Counted from the stretch's first letter, positions 28,181 to 36,689 are shown. The stretch: DNA of 64,000 nucleotides from Virgibacillus dokdonensis (GCF_900166595.1 NZ_LT745763.1:2600986-2664985); one strand, 5' to 3'. The notes: a model not told the origin generated them from the sequence alone. Numbers and translations are program-made.

Positions 28181-28590
28181 CTACTCCATAAACGCTTGCA
28201 AGCGATCGATATTTAGACTTAAGTCGTATGTTCTGTTGATGTATCCATGTATTTGTGCTTTATGATGTAGACCATGACTTACTAAACCGTCAAGATATGT
28301 ACATATGATCAGCTTACTCACCCCAATATAAAAGTCTCTCTCAACCATTTAAAATTTGTGTAATGGTTATCGATTTTTCATTCTTGCAGCTTGTTTGTTC
28401 ACCAATTATCGATCACGTGGAGCGCATAAAACTACGCCTGTTAGAATAGCAGGAATTCGATCGTTAATTACAAATTTATCCCAAGGAATAAAATGACTTA
28501 TTATTTCTGCAACACTACACTTTCCATTCTGTATTGGTTTAAACCAAATTCGATTAGAAATTTCTCTAAAGAATTCCCCCAGTATATCAT
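28181..28590 (-). pseudogene. degraded DinB-like gene
   Basis: Two pieces are recognisable on the minus strand. One reads EFFREISNRIWFKPIQNGKC then SVAEIISHFIPWDKF, the typical DinB/DfsB pattern around its first metal His. The other reads SHGLHHKAQIHGYINRTYDL to a stop at 28181, the HxxHHxxQI metal motif. They are in different frames, with a stop and missing sequence between them. It lies just upstream of the frameshifted GNAT gene, as if the two once formed an operon. Confidence 0.5.
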
Positions 28591-28995
28591 GTTTTTTGGT
28601 GGTTTATTAATTCATATTTTCAAGTCAGATTCCTCACCCTTATAGTGTATATCTCCTTTAAAAAAACCAATACTATGTATGAGGTGTCCGCTATTATTCA
28701 AGTTGGTTTATCACCTAAGATTAACCCCTGATATAAAGCGCTCTGAGAGTCCAGATTCATGAATTGGATGAGATAAGTTAGATAAGCTTAGGTGAAGGAT
28801 GAAAGAAAACCATTCATTAAATAGAGATTAACTTTATGGTAAGATGTGCAAATTTTAAAGGATTAATGATATATTTTGCTTAAGATTCTTTAGAATCATT
28901 CCAGGAGATGGTGACTATGATATGCACACAATGGCTTCTCAGTATCATATAAATGCAAGTTAATTGTATATCTGTCTAAATAAAGGAGAATAAGT
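28591..28995. other. intergenic, no gene seen
   Basis: AT-rich spacer between the diverging degraded DinB gene and the plus-strand membrane protein. An AAAGGAG ribosome site for the latter lies at its right end. No other supported feature. Confidence 0.4.
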
Positions 28996-29471
28996 ATGGA
29001 TAAAGTTATCCACAATCTTGATTTACATTCAAAAGGAATTTGGTTTCCTATTACGATTAGCATCATTTTAGTACTCACTATACTTTTTATCCCTAAAAAA
29101 CATTTACTTGGAAAGAGCTATACGCCACTTTTGGAATTGTTGCATTTATAACTTGGCTTAGTGATTCATTAGTTGCCAGAACATTAGATTTAATACATCT
29201 TGCTGATCCAAAAACAGCTGGACTTGCGGAAATTTTAGTGTATACGTTTGTCCCTTCCTCCTTAGCAATATTATTTATTAACTATTATACGCATAAAAAC
29301 AAATGGTTTTTAGTAGTAGTATTTACAATTATTTCTGCTTTATTGGAATGGACTATGGTACATTTGGATTACCTGAAATATACTGGGTGGAATCCTTTTG
29401 TTTCCATAGCTGCCTACATTATTGCATTTGGATTCCTTGTACCTTTACATGTTAAATTGCTCCGTAAATAA
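28996..29471 (+). pseudogene. frameshifted small multi-pass membrane protein (CBO0543-like)
   Basis: AAAGGAGAATAAGT precedes ATG at 28996, and the frame reads MDKVIHNLDLHSKGIWF, a membrane helix, and LFIPKKHL before shifting. From 29109 another frame continues WKELYATFGIVAFITWLSD, then membrane segments ending VPLHVKLLRK at 29471. One missing base between 29101 and 29109 explains the break. The rejoined protein has about 158 residues and four to five helices, resembling the CBO0543-type family of unknown function. Confidence 0.6.
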
Positions 29472-29477
29472 GTGTTA

Positions 29478-29756
29478 CTATGCTCTTTTATTATGAAGTA
29501 GCCTGACAAATTTCCTTTGAATAAAGTAAGCAATAGCAACAGAAATCAATACAAAAATAATCGATATTGGAAAAGACTTACCCTGTAATGTAATAGTCTG
29601 AAATAATGCCCCATCGGTATTCCATGCTTTCGCTATGTTTGGAACATATAGTAAGGTAACAATGAAACCCGTTAACACTTGCATAACGAAATACAAAATA
29701 ATAAAACTTAATGAAAATACAAAGAATCTTTTCAAATTGTTCAAACTTCCTTTCAT
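29478..29756 (-). CDS. small membrane protein, unrecognised
   Basis: 92 residues from the ATG at 29756, with two hydrophobic segments (FFVFSLSFIILYFVMQVLTG and ISIIFVLISVAIAYFI) separated by a short polar loop (NIAKAWNTDGALFQT), ending in a basic tail. Upstream in-frame codons extend the frame to 29837 without a ribosome site. I do not recognise a family. It ends convergently with the frameshifted membrane gene, six bases away. Confidence 0.5.
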   Translation of the reverse strand: MKGSLNNLKRFFVFSLSFIILYFVMQVLTGFIVTLLYVPNIAKAWNTDGALFQTITLQGKSFPISIIFVLISVAIAYFIQRKFVRLLHNKRA

Positions 29757-29877
29757 ATATATTCCATTACTCACACCAATAGCGAAAAAAATCATAAAAC
29801 ATAGAAAATTCCCTTTTTGTATGTAAAAGAAAAGCAAACGAAGATATTGGTTTCATTAACCTTTGCCAAAAATCAAT

Positions 29878-30458
29878 TTAATGACATGTTGTTAAGGTTT
29901 GATGAAATAAACTTTGTAATGAGGATACATCTATCACGCTTCTAATCATTGTTTTCGTGTATAAAGCACTGTCAATCCTTCCAAAATCCCAATTATATCT
30001 ATGATTTCGAGCGGCTTCACGAATAATCAAACGACTCACTCGTCCAGTCCCCTCCCTGAAGGGGTGAATCATATTGAGCTCAGACTTATAAAATGCTAAC
30101 TGTTTCTTAGCTTGATCTCGTGTTTCCCAAACAGGTTCTCTATTTAATTTACGAAATAAATCATTTAAGTTAGATTCAATATATTGCGCTTGACAAAATC
30201 TAGTTTCCCCTTTCATCAGTTGAACGTTTCTAATTTTACCAGCAAACGGATAAATATCCTGAAATAAATAAAATGTAATTGCTCAAGCGCTTCAATTGTG
30301 AAAGGGATAAGCCAATCAAAACCATTCAATTTCTAACTATGAAGCACGTATGGAAAAAGCAACCGCTTCCAGTTGCTCTAGTTCATCGTATGAAGTAGCT
30401 CAAAAAAATTGCTTTTCAATAAATAATCCGCTTGATTTTCTATATTATATTTATCCAT
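29878..30458 (-). pseudogene. Fic-domain toxin, decayed
   Basis: It begins with ATG at 30458, overlapping the antitoxin stop by eight bases, and reads MDKYNIENQADYLLKSN before losing frame. Later fragments YDELEQLEAVAFSIRAS, ALEQLHFIYF, DIYPFAGKIRNVQL and the intact stretch MKGETRFCQAQY... carry the Fic signature HPFREGTGR (usual HPFxxGNGR, here Thr for Asn). At least two frameshifts and in-frame stops separate the pieces. Fic enzymes add AMP to target proteins; this copy should be dead. Confidence 0.75.
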
Positions 30459-30618
30459 TTGCAATAATCCTTTTTATCGTCTCTTGGGTAATCCTTTCAT
30501 CATTATTCACTAGACTGACAACTTTCTTTTGAAGTTCAGGTGAAAGAAACATGTTTTCGAAACGAAGATTAGCAAGGACTTGTTGAAACTCTTTAGATTC
30601 AATTGTTAATTTTGCCAT
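30451..30618 (-). CDS. FicA/VbhA-like antitoxin remnant (intact ORF)
   Basis: A 55-residue frame from ATG at 30618, starting MAKLTIESKEFQQVLANLRF. The NLRFEN segment sits where the inhibitory (S/T)xxxE(G/N) motif of Fic antitoxins is found, with Asn replacing Ser/Thr and Glu-Asn kept. The PELQKKVVSLVNNDERITQETIKR part matches the second half of VbhA-type antitoxins. Its stop overlaps the toxin start (ATGGATAA), the normal gene order for these modules. With the toxin broken, selection to keep it is probably gone. Confidence 0.65.
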   Translation of the reverse strand: MAKLTIESKEFQQVLANLRFENMFLSPELQKKVVSLVNNDERITQETIKRIIANG

Positions 30619-31023
30619 TTAGTCATGACTTCCTGAAACGGTAAACTGATTATATTTATTATAACATATATTTTTACCATTATATCCATAAAATTATTTG
30701 TAAAACACTATATCGGTTAAAGCCTTCTATAATACTCCAAATTTTAAAACGCATCTATTTTTTGATTTCCTCCTTTCTTCTCACCATCTTCATTTCCAAA
30801 ATTAAGTCTGTCGCATAAGTTGCTCCATTTATCTGTGCTACATATTAGTGGATAGTAAACAATTAATTATAGAAAACATCTTTTATCAAAATAATTTATA
30901 GCTCAGAATAATAAAAAATGGTTTTCTCTAAATTTTTTCATTAATATTCCGATAAAATAAACATATTATAATATTGGGTTAACTTAGCTCAATTAAGAAA
31001 AAACAATAAGGAGGTTTATTTAT
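30619..31023. other. intergenic, promoter region of the secreted-protein genes
   Basis: About 400 AT-rich bases without a gene. The right end has a strong AAGGAGG site before the ATG at 31024. Confidence 0.4.
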
Positions 31024-31596
31024 ATGAAAAAAGGATTTACCGCAGTAGTCATAGCCTTAACGCTCTTCTTAACGGCAGGGGCAGTTTCAGCGTCTTCTGT
31101 TGACGAATCTACTACTTTGCATAAAAAGTTGCTAAAAGATCAAGCTTTACAGTCTCTTCAAGAGGAATATCCAGATGCTCAATTTATTGAAGAAGATGTA
31201 GCGAAAGACGGATCAGTAGAAGGTATAACTCTTCAAGGACCCGCTCCTCCTTTAACTTCTTTAAGTGTATATGCAGCTATTTCTACTCATTACCCACAGT
31301 ATGAATACTTTGCACTAAATCAATTAACATCTATTGAAGATCATGGTGGAGAAGAAATGTACATTGTTACAAGGGAAATTGGCTATAGTAGAAATACATC
31401 AAGGATAGCCCAAATGAATGGTGGAAATATACCAATGCTTATGGACGAAGCCATTGATTTAAATGGTGATCGAATCATTGATGGGTATTTTAGGTGGTGG
31501 GACGCTAGCGGATATGAGAATGGTAGATTTACATATCAAGCTACCTCTATCAACGCACCTTGGAATACAATGAGCGCTAGGATGAATATTAGATAA
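31024..31596 (+). CDS. secreted protein, YolA/DUF4879-like
   Basis: 190 residues. A Sec signal peptide runs to about residue 24 (GAVSASS) with no lipobox. The mature part has PAPPLTSLSVYAAIS, YIVTREIGYSRNTSR and DLNGDRIIDGYFRWWDASGY; the last resembles a calcium-loop-like DxNxD segment. The pattern fits DUF4879, the domain of B. subtilis YolA, a secreted protein of unclear role. It is preceded by AAGGAGG and followed after 24 bases by a second gene on the same strand. Confidence 0.65.
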   Translation: MKKGFTAVVIALTLFLTAGAVSASSVDESTTLHKKLLKDQALQSLQEEYPDAQFIEEDVAKDGSVEGITLQGPAPPLTSLSVYAAISTHYPQYEYFALNQLTSIEDHGGEEMYIVTREIGYSRNTSRIAQMNGGNIPMLMDEAIDLNGDRIIDGYFRWWDASGYENGRFTYQATSINAPWNTMSARMNIR

Positions 31597-31620
31597 CAAA
31601 AAACAATAGGAGAAAATAAT

Positions 31621-32103
31621 ATGAATATTAGTCAAATGAATGCAATAACAGCCCATACTCTACCAGCAAATACAAATATAAAAAACACAGAAACGGAAGA
31701 CCATTTTAGCAAAGACATGAAGCAAACTCAAGAAACATCATCAGCAAAAAAAGATACACCGAATATTTGGAGAGAACTTTCTGAAAAATACGATATTACG
31801 AATGCTTCTTTTGAAGATCTCAACGCGATAAGTACTGCTTTGTATGAAGCAGGCCAAATATCCCTTAGAGAACATGCAGGCTTCACTTTTGATTTTAATA
31901 GAGCGACAGAATCTTTAAAACAACAAGCAACTGGAATATCCCCTCATTTCACAATGTATGCCACACAAGCTAATGAATGGGGAAATAGAAATTGGATAGA
32001 AGAATTTCAAGCAAGAGCAGATAGAGCATTCCAGTATGGTAATATCATTGGACACCATACTAATAACAATTTAACAGCTATTTTACAGAAATTAAAGCTG
32101 TAA
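31621..32103 (+). CDS. unrecognised 160-residue protein, partner of the YolA-like gene
   Basis: Hydrophilic, with no signal peptide or membrane segment. The N-terminal 45 residues are Thr/Lys-rich and look disordered. A helical core follows with WRELSEKYDITNASFEDLNAIS and LREHAGFTFDF. It starts after AGGAGAAAATAAT and shares an operon and terminator with the secreted protein. I do not recognise it. The NISQMNAI...-like leader and EDLNAISTALYEAG segment recall small helper proteins of surface systems, but this is not strong enough to name it. Confidence 0.6.
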   Translation: MNISQMNAITAHTLPANTNIKNTETEDHFSKDMKQTQETSSAKKDTPNIWRELSEKYDITNASFEDLNAISTALYEAGQISLREHAGFTFDFNRATESLKQQATGISPHFTMYATQANEWGNRNWIEEFQARADRAFQYGNIIGHHTNNNLTAILQKLKL

Positions 32104-32119
32104 AAAAAACATACTTTCT

Positions 32120-32150
32120 AATCGTAGCTAAATATTAGCTACGATTTTTT
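32120..32150 (+). terminator. terminator of the two-gene unit
   Basis: ATCGTAGCTAA-ATA-TTAGCTACGAT followed by TTTTT, 17 bases after the stop at 32103. Confidence 0.85.
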
Positions 32151-32561
32151 CACTTAGAATAAGTTTTATTATTGCTGCATACATACCCTTTCCATATTCC
32201 TCGCTCCTTCGCCTAACATAACAAAAATACCGATAGTTGTCCAGAGCTCAAATGATTTATAATATCATGGTCAGTACTTAGACCATTTATATGAATTGAG
32301 TCGCTTGTGGCTTTACATAAGGTGAGAATGTGGATAATCGCTGCCTTGGCAAAACATAGTTATCCACATGTAGTGAGATGGTGTCAAGCTTAAGCTAAAA
32401 AAGAAATTTTGGTGCTGTTATCTCCCACCTAGACTTGTTCAGCTCGCATCTTCCAATTCTTGAAGTCTTACAACACCTTATATCCGGGATAAATACAGCA
32501 CACCCTAAAAACGATAGCTTGAATTAAACTTTTTACGTATTTATTTATAAACCCTTAATCC
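32151..32561. other. intergenic with an inverted pair of DnaA boxes
   Basis: No gene seen. ATGTGGATAA (32328-32337) and TTATCCACAT (32360-32369) form a perfect 10-bp inverted repeat with a 22-base spacer. Each arm contains the DnaA-box consensus TTATCCACA in opposite orientation. Confidence 0.55.
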
Positions 32562-33041
32562 TTAATCCCATATCTTCGGACGGGTAATTCTCATTGTTCT
32601 CATGTAGTCTAGCAATTGACCTGTATGAACTGACTCATGGTAAGCAATCCGTACTAACATTGCACCTAGCTGTTTCATATAACCTCCTTCATTAATTAGA
32701 TCTATTTCTATATTTTCTAAGTCATGCGCGTCCAGTGTTTGAATATATTCCAAAAACCTCTCTCGAAAAGGATTAGCAAATTTAAGTTCATCTTCCACTG
32801 ATATAAATTCTTTTGCTTCAAATGGATTATCCAAATTAACAAGCCCCTTACCACCTCTACCTATAAGAACGTGATGGAAAAGGAACTCAGCTTCTAATAA
32901 ATGTCTAATCATTTCAGCACATGTTAAAGCTTCTTCATCAGGTTTCCAATGCAACATTTCCTCAGGAATGGCCTCCCACACTTTTATGCTTCTGCTTCTA
33001 ATTTCTTCAAATTGTAATAGCAATAACCCAATTGCATTCAT
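32562..33041 (-). CDS. DinB-family protein
   Basis: 159 residues, four-helix-bundle pattern. Metal-binding His positions are visible in EMIRHLLEAE (about residue 47) and YHESVHTGQL (about 135 and 139). Members often act as metal-dependent thiol-S-transferases (bacillithiol-linked) or are uncharacterised stress proteins. Its start is preceded by GGAGAGGGG. It is the last clearly chromosomal intact gene before the prophage. Confidence 0.85.
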   Translation of the reverse strand: MNAIGLLLLQFEEIRSRSIKVWEAIPEEMLHWKPDEEALTCAEMIRHLLEAEFLFHHVLIGRGGKGLVNLDNPFEAKEFISVEDELKFANPFRERFLEYIQTLDAHDLENIEIDLINEGGYMKQLGAMLVRIAYHESVHTGQLLDYMRTMRITRPKIWD

Positions 33042-33383
33042 AAAAAAATATCCCCTCTCCTTGAAAATTTAGTTTTTTCCAAAAATAAAACGCTTCATTA
33101 TAAGTATAAACTAAATTTTTCTGTAGTGGAGAATTAACGCATATATCATGCTGAACTAACCGAGAAAGCCTATAGTCAAACCAAGTACAATGATTGCTAA
33201 AAAATAGGATTGTTGAAATAAGCGTTACATACAAGGCAAAAGAAGGATATAGAAAGACATTATTCCTTAAAAACGAAAGTCCCATTAAACCTTTGAATGC
33301 AAAAATACACCTAAAATGAAGAAAATAAACCCACATGCTACGTTGATTTCCCTGAAAAGAGTAAGCTTTTCATATTCCTTCAT
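33007..33383 (-). pseudogene. frameshifted small membrane protein next to the prophage edge
   Basis: From ATG at 33383 the frame reads MKEYEKLTLFREINVACGFI, a membrane helix, then shifts. A second frame continues AFKGLMGLSFLRNNVFLYPS, another membrane segment, and a polar tail. One missing T in the T-run at the junction would join VF to AFKG. The tail overlaps the DinB start by 35 bases, so its true end is uncertain. Confidence 0.35.
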
Positions 33384-33400
33384 CTTTTTTATAGCTCAAG

Positions 33401-33440
33401 AAAAAACCCCCTTGTCACAGACATCGTTGTAACAAAGGAG
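33401..33440 (-). terminator. terminator reading leftward at the prophage edge
   Basis: Minus strand CTCCTTTGTTACA / TGTGACAAGGGGG stem followed by TTTTTT. It would stop leftward transcription coming out of the prophage before it reaches the chromosomal genes. Confidence 0.7.
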
Positions 33441-33632
33441 TTGTTTATTCATATTATCCAATAGACCCTTCCATTTCAAACGAGATTATTTTTAGATTTC
33501 AAACCATATTTTATTCTATCAATAAAGCCGCTATAACAGCATTTAGTAATTTTTACTTTTTAAAATCCATCATGCTTTTTCAAAATTTTGTGGGTGAATT
33601 GTGGGGGGTGACCGTACTAAAAATTCGTTTTA

Positions 33633-33660
33633 GTCACTCGTTGGTCACTGTTTGGTCACT
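33633..33660. repeat. three GTCACT direct repeats, 11 bp apart
   Basis: GTCACT at 33633, 33644 and 33655, each with one helical-turn spacing, and an oppositely oriented GGTGACC at 33607. Phased short repeats next to a prophage end are typical of integrase arm-type sites. The core att sequence cannot be identified without the other prophage end. Confidence 0.4.
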
Positions 33661-33674
33661 AGCGACTACTATTC

Positions 33675-33700
33675 AAAGCCTGCTATTAGCAGGTCTTTTT
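33675..33700 (+). terminator. rightward terminator hairpin
   Basis: CCTGCTATTAGCAGG followed by TCTTTTT, a compact hairpin between the direct repeats and the Shedu stop codon. It would stop transcription entering from the chromosome, or (weaker U-tract) the Shedu transcript. Confidence 0.5.
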
Positions 33701-33711
33701 ATTTAATAGAT

Positions 33712-34848
33712 TTACTCGACAGTTCCATTACTCTCAGCCAATAAATCGAGCAAAAGTTGCACTTTTTGAAATAACTCATCATAAGTAATAATAACGACAT
33801 TTTTCATTTCTTTTCTATACAACTCAAATGATTGCAGCTGATCTTTTTCTAGTTTTTCTATCTTTCCTGCTATAACAACACAATGTGGGTTGAAAACTTT
33901 AAACTCTTCTCCACAAGATTCTTGAAGACGGAGGTAATCTTTCATTATTTGCTCTTTGTACCCTAGGACCTGTACAACAGATCCCGTTATATCAGTATTT
34001 ATAGAGTATACTCCTGATCTATACTTGCTAGATATTAATTTAGTGCTAGGTGTTTTAATTTCAATAAGCGCGACATCTTTTGAAAGGTTATTTCGGTAAA
34101 CAAAGTCAACAATTTTACCTTCCTTATTTCCTATTGTTTTCCCTCCTAAATACGCTTTCTGTTGAAAGTCTAAAAAAGGGCTAGCAAAAATCTGACTTAA
34201 AACCCATGCATTTTCTGTAAATGTTCTTTGCCAAAATTCTTCATCACTATTATCACTATTTTCTCCCCAGATAGCTAATAATTTTTTGAGATTTGCTATC
34301 CCTACTACGTTATTTAGATGGTCAAGTTCATCACCTTGTATCTCAAGCAACTTTTCGACAATTTCTTCTGAGTTATCTGTGGTTCCCATCCACTTAATTG
34401 TTTTCTCTAGTAATTCACTTTTGTGTTCATCTAATTCTAAAAGTGAGCTAATTATAGAGTTATTTTCTTTCAACATTTCTGCTATTTTTTCTACTTGTAA
34501 ATCAGTTTTTGAAAATTTATTTCGCCCTGGCTGAATTCCGTAATTTTTATAGACTTTATAGTAAACATCTAACTCAGTAACTAATTTTAACAACTCTTCT
34601 GATTTAAGTTCTAACTTGGTCCATTCATCTGCTCTAAGTCTGTTGTTATCCAATTCTTTGTAATCTTCCCAATTCCCTCCTGGCTTCTTTTTTTGATATG
34701 TAAACCACCCTCTTACAGAAGCCTCCTCGTTGTTAGGATTATTTGTAACCATCGGTCTAAAAAGAATTCTAGTGGTAGTAGTTTCTCGCAGTATTATGTC
34801 TTCACCCATAGCAGTACCCGCAGAAGTAGAATTAAGAGTTATTTCCAT
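33712..34848 (-). CDS. sduA: Shedu anti-phage nuclease (SduA, DUF4263)
   Basis: 378 residues from the ATG at 34848, which follows AGAGGAAGGAAC. The C-terminal half is the PD-(D/E)xK-type SduA domain: EEFWQRTFTENAWVLSQIF, YLGGK, D248 (IVDFVYR), E263-x-K265 (LIEIKTPSTK), then YRSGVYSINTDITGSVVQVLGYK with Q293, and SFELYRKEMKNVVIITYDEL. The N-terminal 200 residues are the variable sensor part with helical segments. Shedu is a single-gene defence that cuts nucleic acid during infection. Its place at the prophage edge suggests a prophage-carried defence against competing phages. Confidence 0.9.
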   Translation of the reverse strand: MEITLNSTSAGTAMGEDIILRETTTTRILFRPMVTNNPNNEEASVRGWFTYQKKKPGGNWEDYKELDNNRLRADEWTKLELKSEELLKLVTELDVYYKVYKNYGIQPGRNKFSKTDLQVEKIAEMLKENNSIISSLLELDEHKSELLEKTIKWMGTTDNSEEIVEKLLEIQGDELDHLNNVVGIANLKKLLAIWGENSDNSDEEFWQRTFTENAWVLSQIFASPFLDFQQKAYLGGKTIGNKEGKIVDFVYRNNLSKDVALIEIKTPSTKLISSKYRSGVYSINTDITGSVVQVLGYKEQIMKDYLRLQESCGEEFKVFNPHCVVIAGKIEKLEKDQLQSFELYRKEMKNVVIITYDELFQKVQLLLDLLAESNGTVE

Positions 34849-34985
34849 GTTCCTTCCTCTCCCTTTAATAAGTATGTTGGTTAAATCATAACTCAAATTG
34901 ACAATTTTTGCATATACATAAGTTACAACTAATAAAAAGTAGTTAGTTGCTTATAATAAGTACAAACGTTCTTAAAGGTGATAAC

Positions 34986-35369
34986 ATGAATAAAGAGCTC
35001 AAGCAACTCGCTGTAAACTTTATAGCCATGCCTCTTGCGATAGCTGTATTTAAACACGACCAGCATTATTTTGATGGTTTTCACGATCCGGACTTTTATC
35101 TGGACTTTACGGATGAAGCCATTAGATTAATAAACAAAGATTTAGCTGCCACTAAGAAGCAACTGTATAGCCAATACCATTTGGATATTAAACGGATTGG
35201 AAAAACCACATATAAGTGGCAGCATAAAAATAAATCTGGCGTGTGGGAATATACGCCAGAACAACTGCGAGAAATGACTACTAAAGTGTGTACCAGATAT
35301 TTATATAAGGCTGTAGGTTTTGAACGAAAGAGAGCGACTTATGTTAATTTTGTGCCGCCGGATATTTAA
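34986..35369 (+). CDS. unrecognised 127-residue accessory protein
   Basis: Starts at the ATG at 34986 after AAAGGTGATAAC. Soluble, aromatic-rich, with HYFDGFHDPDFYLDFTDEAI, a helical middle and YTPEQLREMTTKVCTRYLYK. It is divergent from the Shedu gene across about 140 bases, so both promoters share that region. No family recognised. It could be a phage moron or an unrelated conversion gene. Confidence 0.6.
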   Translation: MNKELKQLAVNFIAMPLAIAVFKHDQHYFDGFHDPDFYLDFTDEAIRLINKDLAATKKQLYSQYHLDIKRIGKTTYKWQHKNKSGVWEYTPEQLREMTTKVCTRYLYKAVGFERKRATYVNFVPPDI

Positions 35370-35525
35370 TAATTATGTATATCCGAACAGGAGCTACTCA
35401 AAGAATTGATTAAAATATTGATTAAAAACTGCAAGCAGTAATTAACAAACAGATAACAAGAATCAATAAAGATATGTACAGCCTCGATAGTTAAGCCTTT
35501 TTGTGTTTGTTTGGGAAGGATTAAA

Positions 35526-35559
35526 AAGAAAAAAGTAGGGCGATTTTAAACGTCCTACT
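35526..35559 (-). terminator. terminator of the membrane-anchored protein gene
   Basis: Minus strand AGTAGGACG-8 bases-CGCCCTACT followed by a T-rich run, 11 bases after the stop at 35571. Confidence 0.75.
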
Positions 35560-35570
35560 CAATCCCGTTA

Positions 35571-36518
35571 TTATTCATATATAAATTCAACACGCCCAAT
35601 AAAATCTGCCACAGTGTAAGGATCGAACGGCTCTACATATATTGTATATGCATTATCTAAAATTTCTTGAGCAAGTTGACGATTTTCTTCTTCTGATTGT
35701 TCAGCTTGAGTATGCGATGGATTAGGATAAATCGTGATATATCCGTCGCCATTAGCTGTATAGCTAATGTAATTAGAATCCATTATAGTGCTAGATAAAT
35801 GAGTTACGTCATCTGGATAAACAATATCATCAGCAATCTGAAGGACTGGATCACCAGCTGAACTATGGTTTATATTAACAACAGGATCTTCCCACACAAG
35901 CCATTGATCTAAACTTGGCTCACCATTTATTGTCAAAATAATTCTTGCATAATCAATTTCAAATTGATTATAGTGAGTTTGCAAATCCTGACTAGACATA
36001 GAATAAAGTGATTGTCCATTTTTAATTGAATGCATAATTTTTTTATCACCTTCATAACGTAGCTCGAATTGTTCTGTTTCACTTCCGCTATGAAGCGTTA
36101 AAATATTTCCTTCTATTGTTTTATCAAGAATGGAAGAAGCCATACCTACATCCCAAAGATTAAAACTTCTATAGGAATCGTCTCCAATCACCCTTATATC
36201 CAACCCTATAGGAGAGTTGTACGGCTCTCCTTCAAATAATGCATATGTTCCTTTAAAATCTTCATATGTATAAGTTAATTCTTCACTCGTTCCCTCTTCC
36301 TCCGGATCAGCTACATTTGTCTCTTTTTCTTCTTTCTCAGTTTTCGAAATTCCTGTTGATACTGGTTTTTCTATGTTTTCTTCTCTACCAAGAACAGCGA
36401 TTCCAACAGATACCACAACAACCACCATTAACCAAACCCACCATTTTTGATAAATTCGTTTTGGTGGTTTTGAACGAGTTTGATTCCCATGTTCATCATA
36501 ATACTTTTTCTTGGCCAA
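35571..36518 (-). CDS. membrane-anchored extracellular protein, unrecognised
   Basis: 315 residues from the TTG at 36518, placed by the AGGAGG site seven bases upstream. A charged N-terminus (KKKYYDEHGNQTRSKPPK) precedes one membrane helix (VWLMVVVVVSVGIAVLG). An acidic linker follows (EKEEKETNVADPEEEGTSEE) and then an extracellular beta-rich domain of about 220 residues. The KKxYYDEHGNxxxSKP leader is a common start of Bacillaceae single-pass proteins. A surface-exposed role such as superinfection exclusion would fit the prophage setting, but nothing in the sequence proves it. Confidence 0.65.
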   Translation of the reverse strand: MAKKKYYDEHGNQTRSKPPKRIYQKWWVWLMVVVVVSVGIAVLGREENIEKPVSTGISKTEKEEKETNVADPEEEGTSEELTYTYEDFKGTYALFEGEPYNSPIGLDIRVIGDDSYRSFNLWDVGMASSILDKTIEGNILTLHSGSETEQFELRYEGDKKIMHSIKNGQSLYSMSSQDLQTHYNQFEIDYARIILTINGEPSLDQWLVWEDPVVNINHSSAGDPVLQIADDIVYPDDVTHLSSTIMDSNYISYTANGDGYITIYPNPSHTQAEQSEEENRQLAQEILDNAYTIYVEPFDPYTVADFIGRVEFIYE

Positions 36519-36639
36519 TTGATTTCCTCCTATATTTGATTTTATATTCATTAAAATTATAACCAGTCAAGTGTGTAAAGCCCCCTTCCCCTTTTTCCCT
36601 AATTATAACAATTATAGGCTTTTAGTCTAACAAAAAACA

Positions 36640-36682
36640 CCACCTCCCCGTAACTCATTTCGATTATAGTTACAGGAGGTGG
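36640..36682 (+). promoter_or_regulatory. leader hairpin hiding a ribosome binding site
   Basis: CCACCTCC (36640-36647) is exactly complementary to GGAGGTGG (36675-36682), the ribosome site of the next gene. GTAACT (36650-36655) pairs with AGTTAC (36668-36673) below a 12-base loop. In this fold the GTG at 36690 cannot be reached by ribosomes. Confidence 0.6.
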
Positions 36683-36689
36683 TTTTGTC

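Noticed and set aside
33007..33336. Intact 109-residue gene overlapping DinB
   Set aside because: It has no start site of its own and its N-terminal part is in another frame upstream, so it is better read as a frameshifted gene.
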